NCBI GenBank assembly: GCA_022495995.1
Contig: JAFEMH010002460.1
Span: 62,001 to 126,000 of the forward strand
Reading direction: 5' to 3'
Source of the DNA: Adenophora triphylla var. japonica
Taxonomy: Eukaryota; Streptophyta; Magnoliopsida; Asterales; Campanulaceae
DNA: 64,000 bases
The notes beneath the pieces were generated by a model. The model saw nothing but the letters and a program-made list of their open reading frames with translations, was not told where the DNA came from and searched no databases. Of the stretch, positions 1-10,267 are shown piece after piece. The position numbers and the translations under genes are program-made. The first letter of the stretch is position 1. Every line of letters begins with the position of its first letter.

Positions 1-2272
1 GTAGAAATTAAAGTTTATAAATACAAACTCCATAAAGGAATTATACCAAAATACACTTTCTACGCCAACCTATACATACCCCGACAATTCCCAAAATATC
101 ACTTCCAAACTCCTCTCCACCCTTACTTGGCCGGTCCGCCTGTCTCGGGATCTAAAAACATTAAAGGGAGAGGGGTGAGAATAAATCTCAGCAAGCTATT
201 ATGAATGCAGCAATATGCCAAATAAGATGCAACACATAACAAGTTGCATATAACACATTGGAAAAGCTGTAAACACTTTACATTACCTTGGTTTACCTTT
301 TTCCCGTCTGAACAATAGTCGTACAACATTGGGAAATAAAACACAATCTTAGGTGAGCTGCTTAAGCAATACTCACATCTTATAAGACCCATGTATCAGG
401 GAACCATATAAGATAGTAGCAACTCTGTAAGGCTTTTGGCTCAATACAGATGCTATAACCCCGACCTGTGGCCACAGGAGGGGACGGTCACAGATATAAC
501 ATAATCCGATCACATTAGGTCACACTTCCATAATTGATCGTATTATGTTATACCCCCAACATCAGCTGATTAACACAATATCAAGCACATAATAGTTACT
601 TGAAATAAAATCCACAAAAGGGATAAGCAATATAGCCACATGGTAAAATATACTCATGTTCAACCAATACCATAGTGCAACAATTATTCAACACACTATG
701 CATAGTATAATCAATGAATATGAACTCAAGTAAGGCAATAAGGTATCATCAACACACCCTACATAGTCATTATATGACAATACATGGCCTCTATAAAGGT
801 CCAAGTTAAATCTACCAAGTTGAAGTCACATTTGTCAAGTTGCCAAACTAGGCTGCCAAGCGTTTTCCAAGCAATATTTAAAGTACTTCCCCAATTCCAT
901 TTTGATCACTTAAGATGTCATTGTGTAGCCAAAGTATTCTACTTTAATATAGGTTAAAGAGATTTCATTTTGGTTCTAGTTTGAATAGTCTTAAACAGCT
1001 CTAATGTTGGTTCAATGTCACCAGGCCAGGGCACGACTCGTGCCCCAGGGCACGACTCGTGCCCAATTAACCTTTCCCAGATTCATGCGTCCCTTAGCAA
1101 GCACGACTCGTTATTTCCACAGGGCACGACTCGTGCCTTAGGGCACGACTCGTGCCTTAGGGCACGACTCGTGCCATTTCAGCCTTCAGTTGATCAGAAC
1201 GATTTAACTCCAATTCCACGAGTCGTATCCACGAGTTGGCCATGGGCACGACACGTGCCTAGGGGCACGACTCGTGCCACAGCCAAAAACAGGTATCAGT
1301 GGCAGATTTCCTTATTAATTCCCAAAAACCAAAACTTGTACCAAGCTTCTTCTAATTTGTGAACCTAAAAGAGATTTCTAACTTTGCTAATTCCATTCTA
1401 AACCATTTAACCCCAAAGTAGCATATCCTAACCTAGGTCATTTACCACTTGGTTTTCCACCCATTTTACTACCATATTTCAAGATTAACCATCTTAATCC
1501 AACTCAACCCATTTTCTTACACTCTTTATCAACTCCTATGAACAACAACATCATTCCATAACATTAACCAATTCCTCAACTCCAAGAAGGTTTCTAAAAC
1601 ATCAAACAATCATCATAATAACAATAACAACATCCATAGTTCATGAACATTTAAAGAAGGGAAAGTCATAATAACTCACCTTAGAAATTTGAGGTGGATT
1701 AAGGATTTTCTTGGCTTGATAAGCTCCCCTAGTTGCCCCAAACACAAAAGTACACCCGGATTGAAAAATGGAGAAGGATTGAATGCTCTAGGAACTTTGA
1801 AGGGAAGGTTTTAGGAAGAAGCTTCCATGGAGAATTTTGGGAGGAAGGAAGAAGAAATGATGAGGGGAAAATGAGGAGGATGGGAGAAGTATGGGAGGCT
1901 TTGACTCGGGAGAAGGATATGGTGAGGGAAGTAAGGGGAGAGCATGGCCCCCCATGCCAATTAATTAAAACATTTTCAATCTTTTTTCAATTAAACCCTC
2001 CCAAGTTCTAGAATAGTAAAACTAAACCCCCTACTCCAATTCTTTATCCCACATAGTTTAACCTCATTTCATATTTTATCCATTTTCTATTATTATACTT
2101 CTCCCAAGATGCTTTATTCTATTTCCCTTGAAATCCTAAGGATTCTAAATTATTTCCCAACCATCTCATCTTAATATAAGAAATTAAAGACATAAATGAA
2201 CACATAAGGTTAACATTAATATTAAAAGCATATAATATGATACTAAAATAGTGCCTAGGGTTAGGGTCGTTA
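1..2272 (-). mobile_element. Tekay-type Ty3/gypsy LTR (LTR-a), 5' side cut by window edge
   Basis: The stretch aligns, in reverse complement, with the LTR at 25626-27941. Shared landmarks are the CACCCC/GTCTC block near 160-200, the GAATGCAGCAATATGCC segment at about 200-220 and the terminal GTGCCTAGGGTTAGGGTCG at 2251-2269. A complete LTR of this family ends ...GTCGTCACA on this strand; here the last bases read GTCGTTA and run straight into Tat-element sequence. It could be a solo LTR or the edge of a longer element leaving the window. No protein-coding content is credible in it. The family assignment rests on the linked chromodomain pol at 22346-25625. Confidence 0.8.
1030..1278. repeat. 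Cluster of 15-bp palindromes GGCACGACTCGTGCC in LTR-a
   Basis: Perfect copies lie at 1030-1044, 1049-1063, 1123-1137, 1142-1156, 1161-1175 and 1264-1278. Degenerate copies lie at 1101-1110 and 1245-1259. Each copy is a perfect inverted repeat of seven-base arms around one central base. Spacers between copies differ in length and sequence, so this is not a simple tandem array. The apparent open frame over this stretch is only a translation of the repeat. Confidence 0.95.
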
Positions 2273-2924
2273 AAGAGATAGTAAAGGTGGAAGTAAAAAG
2301 AGAAAAGTAAGAAAAATGCGAGAAATCAAGCGTTTACCTAGAAAAGTTTGAAGAAACTGACGGAGACGATGAGTTTGGCCGGATATTGGACGGAAACTTC
2401 AAGAATATGATGAGAATTGCCAGAAATGCACCTGGGGAGCCCCAAATCGAGGGTTTGCAACCGTAAACGTGAGTAGATCAAGGAAATAGTGGAAACAAAC
2501 GGTAGAAATGGTGAAATTATGGAGAAAAAAAGGCTTTTCTCAAGAAATGGCTCGCCGGAGAAACATAAAGAATTCGAAGGCTGAGTAACTGAAAAGTGAA
2601 GAGTGAGAGACTTGGAATTGACCTTAGTGTTGTGGAGACGAAGGGTAGTTGGGGACTTTTCTAGAAATTAAATGATGTTCGAATTTTTGAAATTCCCTCC
2701 CCCTTATTATGGATCATTTATTGAAAGCACAAAAACCCAAACGGCGTATGGCTCTGACGAACCGCCTGACCCGTCAACCCTGAGTCGACATGTGGCTGAG
2801 TAGGTGTCATGTGGGACTCTTATCTCGCCCCTTAAGGGGGTATGGCAAGATTGAAAATCTTAAGCGGCCTATGGAATTTCTCGCCTGGATCATGAATAAT
2901 CCAGGTCTCGAAATTGGGGGCTTC
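2273..2924 (+). mobile_element. 3' internal remnant of a Tat/Retand-type Ty3/gypsy element
   Basis: This non-coding block ends in a polypurine tract (AAATTGGGGGCTTC, 2911-2924) directly before an LTR. It corresponds to 37050-37712 of the larger Tat element: both hold, on the minus strand, the leader of the antisense gene with a potential 5' splice donor (CTAG/GTAAAC here at about 2335, CAG/GTAACT there). The antisense coding region itself is missing because LTR-a abuts at 2272. No sense protein is encoded. Confidence 0.65.
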
Positions 2925-3633
2925 TGATGCGATAATGAAAAATGGGATTGGGCCTAAACAGGAAAATAGGCCCAACATGCCTTAACGGGCCAGGTATGTT
3001 TAAAAGTGGGCCACGTGGTAGGCTCAGAAGCGGGAAGTGGCATGCGGGATAAGACGGCCTCATATAGGCGACATGTGAGAGTAAGCAGGTCGAAATGTGT
3101 ACCTTCGAGAAATGGTTGTACAAAGATGGTATGGCCGAGGGCGAGAATCATGTTGTCGATATGGTTGGAGTTAGCGCCAATATGAGTATTGTCGCTAATC
3201 CAGTGATTGCCGCCTAGCGGCTTATATGATAGGTGATCCTGCGTTATGGTGGGACTGTCCACTGTATGACAAGGTGAACAGTATAATCCCACTAACTTTG
3301 AAGTTGGTTGGGGACCCTAAGTAGATGATTGACAAGTGTCCCCCATGTGCAAGGCACATGGGGGCTTGGGAGTATAAATAAGAGGAATAGGTTCATTTGC
3401 ATGGATGTGTTCTCTCTCTACTCTCCAATCTCTCTCTCTCTCTCTAGAAAGCTTCCTTTGTTCATCTGATTTGTGGTTAAGTAATCTTACTCTCACGCCG
3501 GAGGGGTTTTACCGGAGCCACCCCCGGCCTAGTTTACGTGCTTGCATGTGTGTAGGTGACCTAGCAAAGGAGGAACCAGCCGGAGTGTCTAGTTCAGTTC
3601 CTGTGCAACCATTGATTTCAGATGGCAGCATCA
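2925..3633 (+). mobile_element. Tat/Retand-type LTR, 709 bp, TGATGC...GCATCA
   Basis: The ends are TGATGC and GCATCA, a six-base inverted terminal repeat. The left end follows a polypurine tract, so this is a 3' LTR. A TATA box (TATAAATA, 3373-3380) and a CT-rich initiator-like stretch at 3410-3445 follow in order. The 3' part contains TCTCACGCCGGAGGGG (3491-3506), also found near the end of the Tat LTR at 40395. No matching target duplication can be tested because the 5' end of this element is absent. Confidence 0.8.
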
Positions 3634-3744
3634 GGTCCCTAAAAATTTACAATTATTTTGTATATTGGGGGCCCAAGGCAATTGTTTTACTTAGTAGGGA
3701 GGGTCGAGGTCGGATCGAATCTGATCTTTGATATCTCTGCTATT
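3634..3744. other. Spacer between Tat LTR and MULE
   Basis: Short unique-looking sequence after the Tat LTR and before the 9-bp MULE target duplication at 3745-3753. I see no gene in it. Confidence 0.5.
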
Positions 3745-3753
3745 TTTCATCTA

Positions 3754-3960
3754 GGAAACAATGCAAAAAAAAAAAAAATCCAATTATGCCTTTTTTGTGA
3801 ATTTTACCACCTAACTCATTATCGTTGCATACAACACATTTAACTTATTTTTTCGCATTTATTGTCATCATCACTAGCCCCATTAGTTTTTCACTATTAA
3901 ATGGTCATTTGTAATACATGTGATTGAATTATAAAGGATATTTTAGATAGTTCTCACATT
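3754..3960 (+). repeat. Left terminal inverted repeat of the MULE
   Basis: Matches the reverse complement of about 19836-20030 over roughly 200 bp with scattered mismatches. The most conserved stretch is GTGATTGAATTATAAAGG at about 3922-3939. Confidence 0.8.
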
Positions 3961-4670
3961 CATAGGTTTAACTTGTTTATAATATTTCCCTGACCTATTT
4001 TTTTCTCAATTTAGTCACTAAATTTCTTCCTTTTTTCACTTTAACTTTTGATTTAGGATTTATATTATATAAATAAAGAAGATAAATTTGTACAAACCCA
4101 CCATGTATCACCGTCACCACCACTACCGTCATTATTAACCACCGCTATCTCACCACCGTCATCATCAACCACCACCACCACCAACACCACCACCATTACC
4201 ACCGTCTCACCAATCCACCCCCACCAAGCAAAATCAGTTAAACCTACCATGAAAAATTAGTGAAAACCATCAAGAAAAATCATGGTGAACTACCAAGCAA
4301 AATCAGTTCAACAATAGATCTGTAAACCTAAAATAAATAGTAGCATTTTTTAAACTGTTTTCAATCCCGTATTCTCAGCAAAAAAATCAATAAAAAAACA
4401 ATTGCCCAAATTCTCTGTGATTTCGAACAACAACAGTGTCCGTTGATGATATTCCCCCAAATACCCTCTGGCAGAAGCGTCACCCTCATTGGGTTTATTA
4501 GGGTCGTGGTTAGAGACTTCGTTGTTTGTCCCTTTATTGTTCTTTAACTACGCGGTCAAATGATTGAGCTTCAGATTCTAGACATCACACAAAAAGATGT
4601 ATATATCATTATTTTGTTACTGATTTATAACTTTAAGATTGTCTCAATTTTCTATAACGTATGGAGGTAG
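3961..4670. other. MULE interior, left of Copia-A; CAC-rich microsatellite at 4100-4205
   Basis: No gene is supported. An irregular CAC/CCA/CCG trinucleotide-rich tract lies at about 4100-4205 and explains the Val/Asp-rich frame on the other strand. The bases 4666-4670 (GGTAG) are the target duplication of Copia-A. Confidence 0.6.
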
Positions 4671-4921
4671 TGTGATCACAATATAAACAATAATTTGCAA
4701 GCTATGCAAAGATGATACTCTGATGATTTATTCATTAAACTAAGGCTCTATATATAGCTCATACATGAACAGAAAAAAGCTAAAAACTAGCTGATAAACA
4801 TTTATCCTAATTACTAAGTCAAACCAACTAACTCATCTAAATATCCCTATTAGCTATGATTTATTAAACAAAAACAAAGAAACTCTCAAACTTTTATGAC
4901 TCAGCATCTGAAATTCTTACA
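4671..4921 (-). repeat. Copia-A 3' LTR (251 bp)
   Basis: The plus strand begins TGTGATCACA. The right end reads CTTACA where the partner LTR has CTAACA. It is about 95% identical by eye to 19284-19534. The neighbouring minus-strand purine tract supports its being the 3' LTR. Confidence 0.9.
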
Positions 4922-4936
4922 AATTCCTCCCCTAAA

Positions 4937-5800
4937 TCAAACATGCATGTTGCATGTAGCAACTTGGACACCTAATGATCTTCTAAGCTTCTCAAATTGG
5001 TCCAGCTTCAATGGTTTGGTCATGATATCTGCAAGTTGTTCATTCATTTCACAATAATCCATGTTCACAATTCCATCTTTTGTAAGATTTCTTAGAAAGT
5101 GAAATCTCACATCAATATGTTTACTCCTTCCATGTAAGTCTGGATTCTTTGCAAGCCTTATGGTGGAATAATTATCACAGAGCATCTTAACACAAGTGGA
5201 TTGAGTACCTTCAGTTTGTTTAAGGATTTCTTGCATCCAGATGCATTGACTAGCACAGAATGCAGTGGCTACATACTCGGCTTTTGTGGTTGAAAGTGTA
5301 ACCACTGGTTGTTTTATTGAAGCCCAAGCTACTGCTCCTCCACTTAACATAAAAACATAGCCTGAAGTACTTTTGCGATCATCTACATCACCTGCATAAT
5401 CACTATCGGTGTAGGCTGCCAACTTATCTTTGCTCTCTCTTTCATAGAAAATTCCTAGATCAATAGTGGCCTTAACATACCTCATAATTCTTTTAGCTGC
5501 CATCATGTGTGCTTCTTTTGAATTGGACATATACCTGCTTAAAAGACACACAGAATACATTAAATCTGGCCTTGTAGCAACCAAATACAATAAGCTTCCC
5601 ACCATTTGTTTGAACAATGTTCCATCTGCCTCTTTTCCTTCATCCTTGTTTGACAATCTGATACTCCCAGGAACTATAGGATTCTTTACTCCATTGCAAT
5701 TTTCTAGACCAAACCTCTTCAAAATTTCTCATGCATATTTTCTTTGGCTGATGTGAATTCCCTTTTCATTTTGACACACCTCAACCCCCAAGAAGTACTT
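4937..5800 (-). pseudogene. Copia-A RT C-terminus and RNase H fragment
   Basis: The Ty1/copia pol end would finish reverse transcription and degrade the RNA strand. Reading down from 5800, the frame opens with KYFLGVEV, has a stop (TGA) just before EILKRFGLENC, then an open frame of about 261 codons to 4937. RNase H signatures are visible: TDSDYAGD (first catalytic Asp), TKAEYVA and a CDN segment. The terminal tract LADIMTKPLKLDQF is typical of copia pol ends. The N-terminal RT half is on the opposite strand at 18530-19140. At 5800-5808 the sequence changes abruptly to a hAT transposase. Confidence 0.88.
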
Positions 5801-5802
5801 AA

Positions 5803-6814
5803 ACATCTAATATGAAAAAACTTACCACCAAGTGAGGGTTGACAAACGGTAATTAATTCGGGTAAACTATCCGTATTAACACTTGCGTTGTCAAATGAAA
5901 TAGTAAATATTTTATTCAAAATACCATACTCAACAAAAATCTCAAACAATTTTGCACAAATATTTTTCGCAGAATGCGGTGGCTCAAAATCTTTATAAGC
6001 AATTAATCTTTTTTGGATAGTCCATGAATTATCTATCAAATGACAAGTAACACCCAAATAAGTATATCTTTGCCAATGATCACTCCAACGATCGGCACAA
6101 ATTGAAACTTTGTTTTCTAAATTTGATAAAAGACCAATTAAATATTTTTATATCTTTTCACCACTCTAGTAATATCATATACGAGATTCGTACATGGTAC
6201 TCTCGTGGCGGCGGGATTTAAAGAAAGTCAAACAATATTTCCATAATAATCATCATCCACAAAATTAAAAGGAAGGCCTTTAACACAAACTAATTTGGCT
6301 AGTTCATCCTTATAAACCCACTTATCAAATTTAAAAAGGATGGAAGGGGAAGACAAACCTTATGCACCCGAACCCAAACTATGTTGATATTGTAATTGAG
6401 TTTGATTAGTGGAAATGCCAAGTTTCTTGGGTTGTTTTGACATGGTACGCCCGTTGAGCGTCCCATGCCCTCTGCCTCTTTTGAATGAGTAAACTTTGGA
6501 ACAATAGTTGCAATGTGCTTTAAGATTATAGTCATCTTTCTGGGGTAATTTTTATTTTTGTGAAATGGATCGCGAAAGTATCGGATTGCGGCTCTCTTTC
6601 TCTAGGAGGTTGAGGCGGTTGACGTTGTCCCCGACCCCGACCACCTCCCCTAGCTCGGCCCCTCTACCCCTCCTACTATCACCACTTTCAATTTCAACAG
6701 CTTCTCTTCCTCACTTTGTTGGGTATTTGGATTTTGATAATCAAAATCATCGTTGGGGGAGGAAGAACCAACATGTTCCTTGCCTAAATTGCTTCTTCTT
6801 TGGTTTGAAGCCAT
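5803..6814 (-). pseudogene. hAT transposase pseudogene (BED finger and central domain)
   Basis: A likely start ATG lies at 6814-6812, giving MASNQRRSNLGKEHVGSSSP. Stops and frame breaks follow at once. A degraded BED-type zinc finger is traceable at about 6420-6510. A core segment includes SDHWQRYTYLG, TCHLIDNSWTIQKRL and SFDNASVNT (about 6110-5870), and it ends at KFFHIRC. The same motif order occurs in the hAT copy at 45835-46562 plus 52221-52673, so this is family-level homology seen twice in the window. It is non-functional. Confidence 0.85.
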
Positions 6815-7022
6815 TTAGGTTAGGAAGAATGAAGATTGGAAATGAAATCTAGCTTAAAAATGGATGAAAAAGAAGAAAAACACTAATTTCGTTAGAAAAC
6901 TAACTAAAAATGAGGTAATATTTAACTGGAAATTGGATGAGAAAAAGAGAATATGTGAATATTTGAGAGTAGAAGAGAGTAGAAGAGAAAGATTAGAGAG
7001 AAATAATGTGGAAATAAAATGG

Positions 7023-7320
7023 GAGGAGGGAGATGATATTTATAGTTAGTTTTAATTAGTCAAATTTTTTTTTGGTTAAATCCGTTACTAACTAAGTAAC
7101 TAACTGGAAGGGGGGGACAGGGGGACAGCCGGACAGGCCAGGCGGCAGGCAGGCGCAGAGAAGTAGCCGTTGTGGGAGGAGGGAGGTGATATTTATAGTT
7201 AGTTTTAATTAGTAAATTTTTTTTTTGTTAAATCCGTTACTAAGTAATTAACTGGAAAGGGGGGGACAGGGGGACAGCCGGACAGGCCAAGCGGCAGGCA
7301 GGCGCAGAGAAGTAGCCGTT
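7023..7320. repeat. ~147-bp tandem duplication in the hAT leader
   Basis: The block from GGAGATGATATTTATAGTTAG to GAGAAGTAGCCGTT occurs twice (about 7028-7170 and 7184-7320) with few differences. It includes a G-rich GGGGGGACAGGGGGACAG core in each copy. It lies upstream of the transposase start on the minus strand, so it would fall in the promoter or leader. Confidence 0.85.
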
Positions 7321-7541
7321 AAGGGCCTTGAGGCGGCCCAACGGTCATATGACCGTTTAATTTGAATTTCAAATTGTCGGTTTTTCCGGTTCAACCGTGG
7401 GTTGGACCGGTTTCCCTAACCTCCCAACCGTAACCGAACCGCCCAAAACTCGGTTTCGGTTAATTCGGTCCGGTTCAATCGCATTGACCGGTTATTCACG
7501 GTTTTGATCGGTTCAAAATCGGCCGGTTAGCCGGTCCGGTT

Positions 7542-8876
7542 CGCGAGATGGCCACGTCTAGAAGAGAGCCAACAGAGGAAGAAGTAAAGTCAATTGAAGA
7601 TCAACAACCGAAGGACAAGAAGGTAAAGAATTGTCTCTATCAGGCAATCGAAAGAGAAATAATGGAGACAATACTGAATGACGATACCTCCAAACAAATA
7701 TGGGATTCCATAAAGCAGAAATTCAAGGGCTCGTCTTGAGTTAAGAGAGCACAACTTCAGACGTTGAAGACTGAATTTGAGACTTTTAAGATGAAGGAAG
7801 GAGAAACTGTCAATGCGTACTTTGGAAGGGGTCTCTCTATAGCAAAATGAATGAAGCCGTATGGAGAAATCGTGAAAGACGCTGATATCACAGAAAATTT
7901 TTGAGATCACATGTCCCAAGGTTCAACTATGTTGTTTGCTCCATCGAGGAGTCTAACAATGTGGAGACTCTAACTATGGATGAGCTTCAAAGTAGTCTCT
8001 TGATTCATGAGTAGATAATGAAGGGATCAGTCGAGGAAGAACAAGCACTAAAGGTGACAGTTGAGGGGCGTTCTGAAAGAGGAAGAGGCCGAGGCTTGAT
8101 AAGAGGTCGAGGAAGAGGAAGAGGAAGGAAAAACTTTAACAAAGCTGTTGTAGAGTGTTATAATTGCCATAACCTAGGACACTATCAGAATTAATGTCCT
8201 AGCTGGGAGAAAAAGGAAAATTATGCAGAGTTTTAGTATGAAGAAGAAACGCTTCTGATGGCACATGTGGATCTCCGTCAAAGCAAGAAAGAAGGAGCGT
8301 GGTTCCTTGATTCTGGATGCTCAAATCATATGTCTGGGAACAAGGATTGGTTCGTGGAGCTGGATGAGGAATTTCGACACTCGGTAAAGCTTGGGAATGA
8401 TTCGAGACTGAAGGTTATGGGAAAAGGAAGCATCAGGATGGAATTCAGAAGCCAGATTCAAACGGTGAGTGATGTATTCTATATACCAGACCTACATAAC
8501 AACTTGCTTAGTATTGGTCAGCTTCAAGATCGAGGGATAATTACTGTAATCAAACATGGAGTTTGTAACTTATATCATCCAGATAAAGGTTGCATCATGG
8601 AGAGCATAATGACTAAAAATAGGATGTTTGTCGTAATTGCAAACATTCTTTTACCTTCATCCTCATGCTTTAATGTTAGTGCCGAGGAAATCGGTGACCT
8701 TTGGCACAGGAGGTTTGGTCATTTAAGATTTCGAAATCTAGAACTTCTATGCAACAAGAACTTAGTTCGAGGGATGCCAAAACTCAAAGCTTCAACAAAA
8801 GTATGTGCCGGCTACATGATAGGAATGCAGCACCTTAAACCTATTCCCAAAAAGAACAAGTGGAGAGCTACAAGAC
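7542..8876 (+). pseudogene. Copia-A gag, protease and start of integrase (inverted block, left part)
   Basis: Ty1/copia polyprotein, 5' region. The gag segment (7548-8030) has the KNCLYQAI...MWDSIKQKF-like signature (here IWDSIKQKF) and MDELQSSLLIHE, broken by several stops and shifts. A CCHC zinc knuckle CYNCHNLGHYQ lies at about 8158. A protease with the LDSGCSNHM active site has its Asp codon at 8309-8311. The integrase zinc region follows with HRRFGHL; its second Cys-X2-Cys position reads CAGY, losing a Cys. The frame 8258-8887 is open for 209 codons. It is interrupted by the Copia-B LTR after CTACAAGAC at 8876; the uninterrupted continuation is at 17450. Confidence 0.88.
8129..8876 (+). 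repeat. 748-bp duplicated Copia-A segment, left copy
   Basis: Pairs base for base with 16702-17449 without an indel, with about 11 substitutions by eye (~1.5%). It covers the zinc knuckle, protease and integrase zinc region and ends exactly where the Copia-B LTR begins. Confidence 0.93.
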
Positions 8877-9715
8877 TGTTGGTGTAATGCCCTAGGCTTT
8901 AGTTATGTTTAACTGAGAACCGTTATGTATCATCTTTATCGTTTAAGTTTATTATTTGATTATTATAAAGTTTGCATATTTATTGTAATAATCTCCGTCC
9001 CTGATTATTAAGAGAATAATTAGTATAATTGTCAATGGATAATCATATGATGATTATATTCATAGAGATGCACATTGAAATTATGGGTACTTGTTAGAGA
9101 ACAAGTGACTGGACTTGACCCGTATGAGATTTATGTCATGGTCAAATGTCATAATTAAATCTCATATGGTCACTTCATTTAGTTCCTAGACCTGAGATTA
9201 TCATGACCTTACATATGATGAAAGTCATGTTTGATTTTGGTCAAACGATATCTTAACACGATATTTATAAAGGCTATTTTTGGTATGATCGGATTCATGA
9301 TGGGAAAGATGATAAGTCAAGATGGAATTTGTCCCTCGAAAGAGAGATGTTTTGCTTGGGCCCCTCGATGAGTGATAATGATGAAAGCGTGTGACCACAC
9401 CCCAATTTGATTGGACTATCATTATACTCATGATCGAGAAAGCATTGAACAAATACAAGTTGACGAGGACCATGACTTGTGTTCAATATAACATCGTGAG
9501 ACAAAGGGATAAATGGAAGTGTACCATTGGAAATGTGAACTCTTACGTTATATTATTTGGGTAGACATAATGGCTTGCTAGAGTCCGCTTATGACTTATG
9601 AGGGTCGATATGATCGAGCTCATTGCCAACATAATATAATCATATTGGGTCACACACAACTAGAATGAATTGGTTAAACCAAAGAAAGAATGATTGAGAG
9701 TTCCTGAACTGGCTT

Positions 9716-9765
9716 AATACGCCGCGCGACAGAACTTGCCATATGGAGTCCTGGGTCGTGCGACA
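9716..9765. repeat. GCCGCGCGACA / GTCGTGCGACA motifs upstream of the Copia-B TATA box
   Basis: Two related near-palindromes (about 9721-9731 and 9755-9765) are separated by AACTTGCCATATGG. The same motif family recurs three times after the PBS (10495-10600) and is retained in the 3' LTR at about 16360-16405. Confidence 0.85.
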
Positions 9766-9792
9766 CATTAAGGCATGAGGCGTATACAGAGC

Positions 9793-9817
9793 AGTTTCCT
9801 AATTCGATTAGGAAACT
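9793..9817. promoter_or_regulatory. Perfect 11-bp inverted repeat 20 bp before the Copia-B TATA box
   Basis: The arms AGTTTCCTAAT and ATTAGGAAACT flank TCG. The TATA box starts at 9837. The whole arrangement is preserved in the 3' LTR (about 16433-16457 with its TATA box near 16477). This placement suggests a core-promoter dimer site or a hairpin; that role is inference. Confidence 0.7.
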
Positions 9818-10255
9818 AATATCAATACTAAGGTAGTATAAATATGCAGTTTGTAAACCCTAATTAGTCTAGCCAAATTTTTCAATAGAAAATTCACAAC
9901 AAAAGGTTTCTCAATGTTCTCTCCAAGGTTTAAGAATCTAGCAATTTTCAAGAACCGTTCTTGGTTCATTCTAACGTGTGGATACTACTAGAGGGTCTTT
10001 GCTCGTACGATGATCAAGGCCTAGAGTTCAAATTGTCCAAAGCAATCTGAAGGTTCAAAGGTTTTGAAGATCGAAGATTGTGATTCAAAATCACACGATA
10101 AATTGTTCGATAGCTCAAGACCGGAAAGCAATAAAGGTTGGTAAATTCTATCTCATAGGAATTCAATTTAATCGTATAGAACGGATCTTAGGGCTTTGGG
10201 TTTTGTGTTATTTAGATGCTTATTCCGCTACGCATGAACCAATAAAACCCAACAG

Positions 10256-10267
10256 TGGTATCAGAGC
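10256..10267 (+). promoter_or_regulatory. Copia-B primer-binding site (initiator tRNA-Met)
   Basis: TGGTATCAGAGC lies one base after the LTR end. It is complementary to the 3' end of plant initiator tRNA-Met, as is usual for Ty1/copia. Confidence 0.95.

Larger units (their letters stand above)
5803..7541 (-). mobile_element. Truncated hAT element at the left Copia-A inversion breakpoint
   Basis: The 5' part of a hAT transposon: subterminal AACCGG/CCGGTT-rich sequence (7330-7541), a duplicated leader (7023-7320) and the N-terminal ~60% of a BED-finger transposase. The 3' half, including the hAT dimerisation domain and 3' terminus, is missing, cut at the copia RT junction (5800-5803). No clean TIR or 8-bp target duplication is recognisable at 7541. 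Confidence 0.75.
8877..10254 (+). repeat. Copia-B 5' LTR (1378 bp)
   Basis: It begins TGTTGGTGTAATGCC and ends CCCAACA, giving a short TGTTGG/CCCAACA inverted end. A TATA box (TATAAATA) lies at 9837-9844. It is followed after one base by the PBS. The partner LTR starts at 15517. Confidence 0.95.

Noticed and set aside
1015..1362. 115-codon frame over the palindrome cluster as a gene
   Set aside because: Its sequence is a translation of the repeated GGCACGACTCGTGCC motif plus LTR DNA. There is no gene context.
4065..4250. Val/Asp-rich minus-strand protein
   Set aside because: Explained by the CAC/CCG trinucleotide-rich tract.
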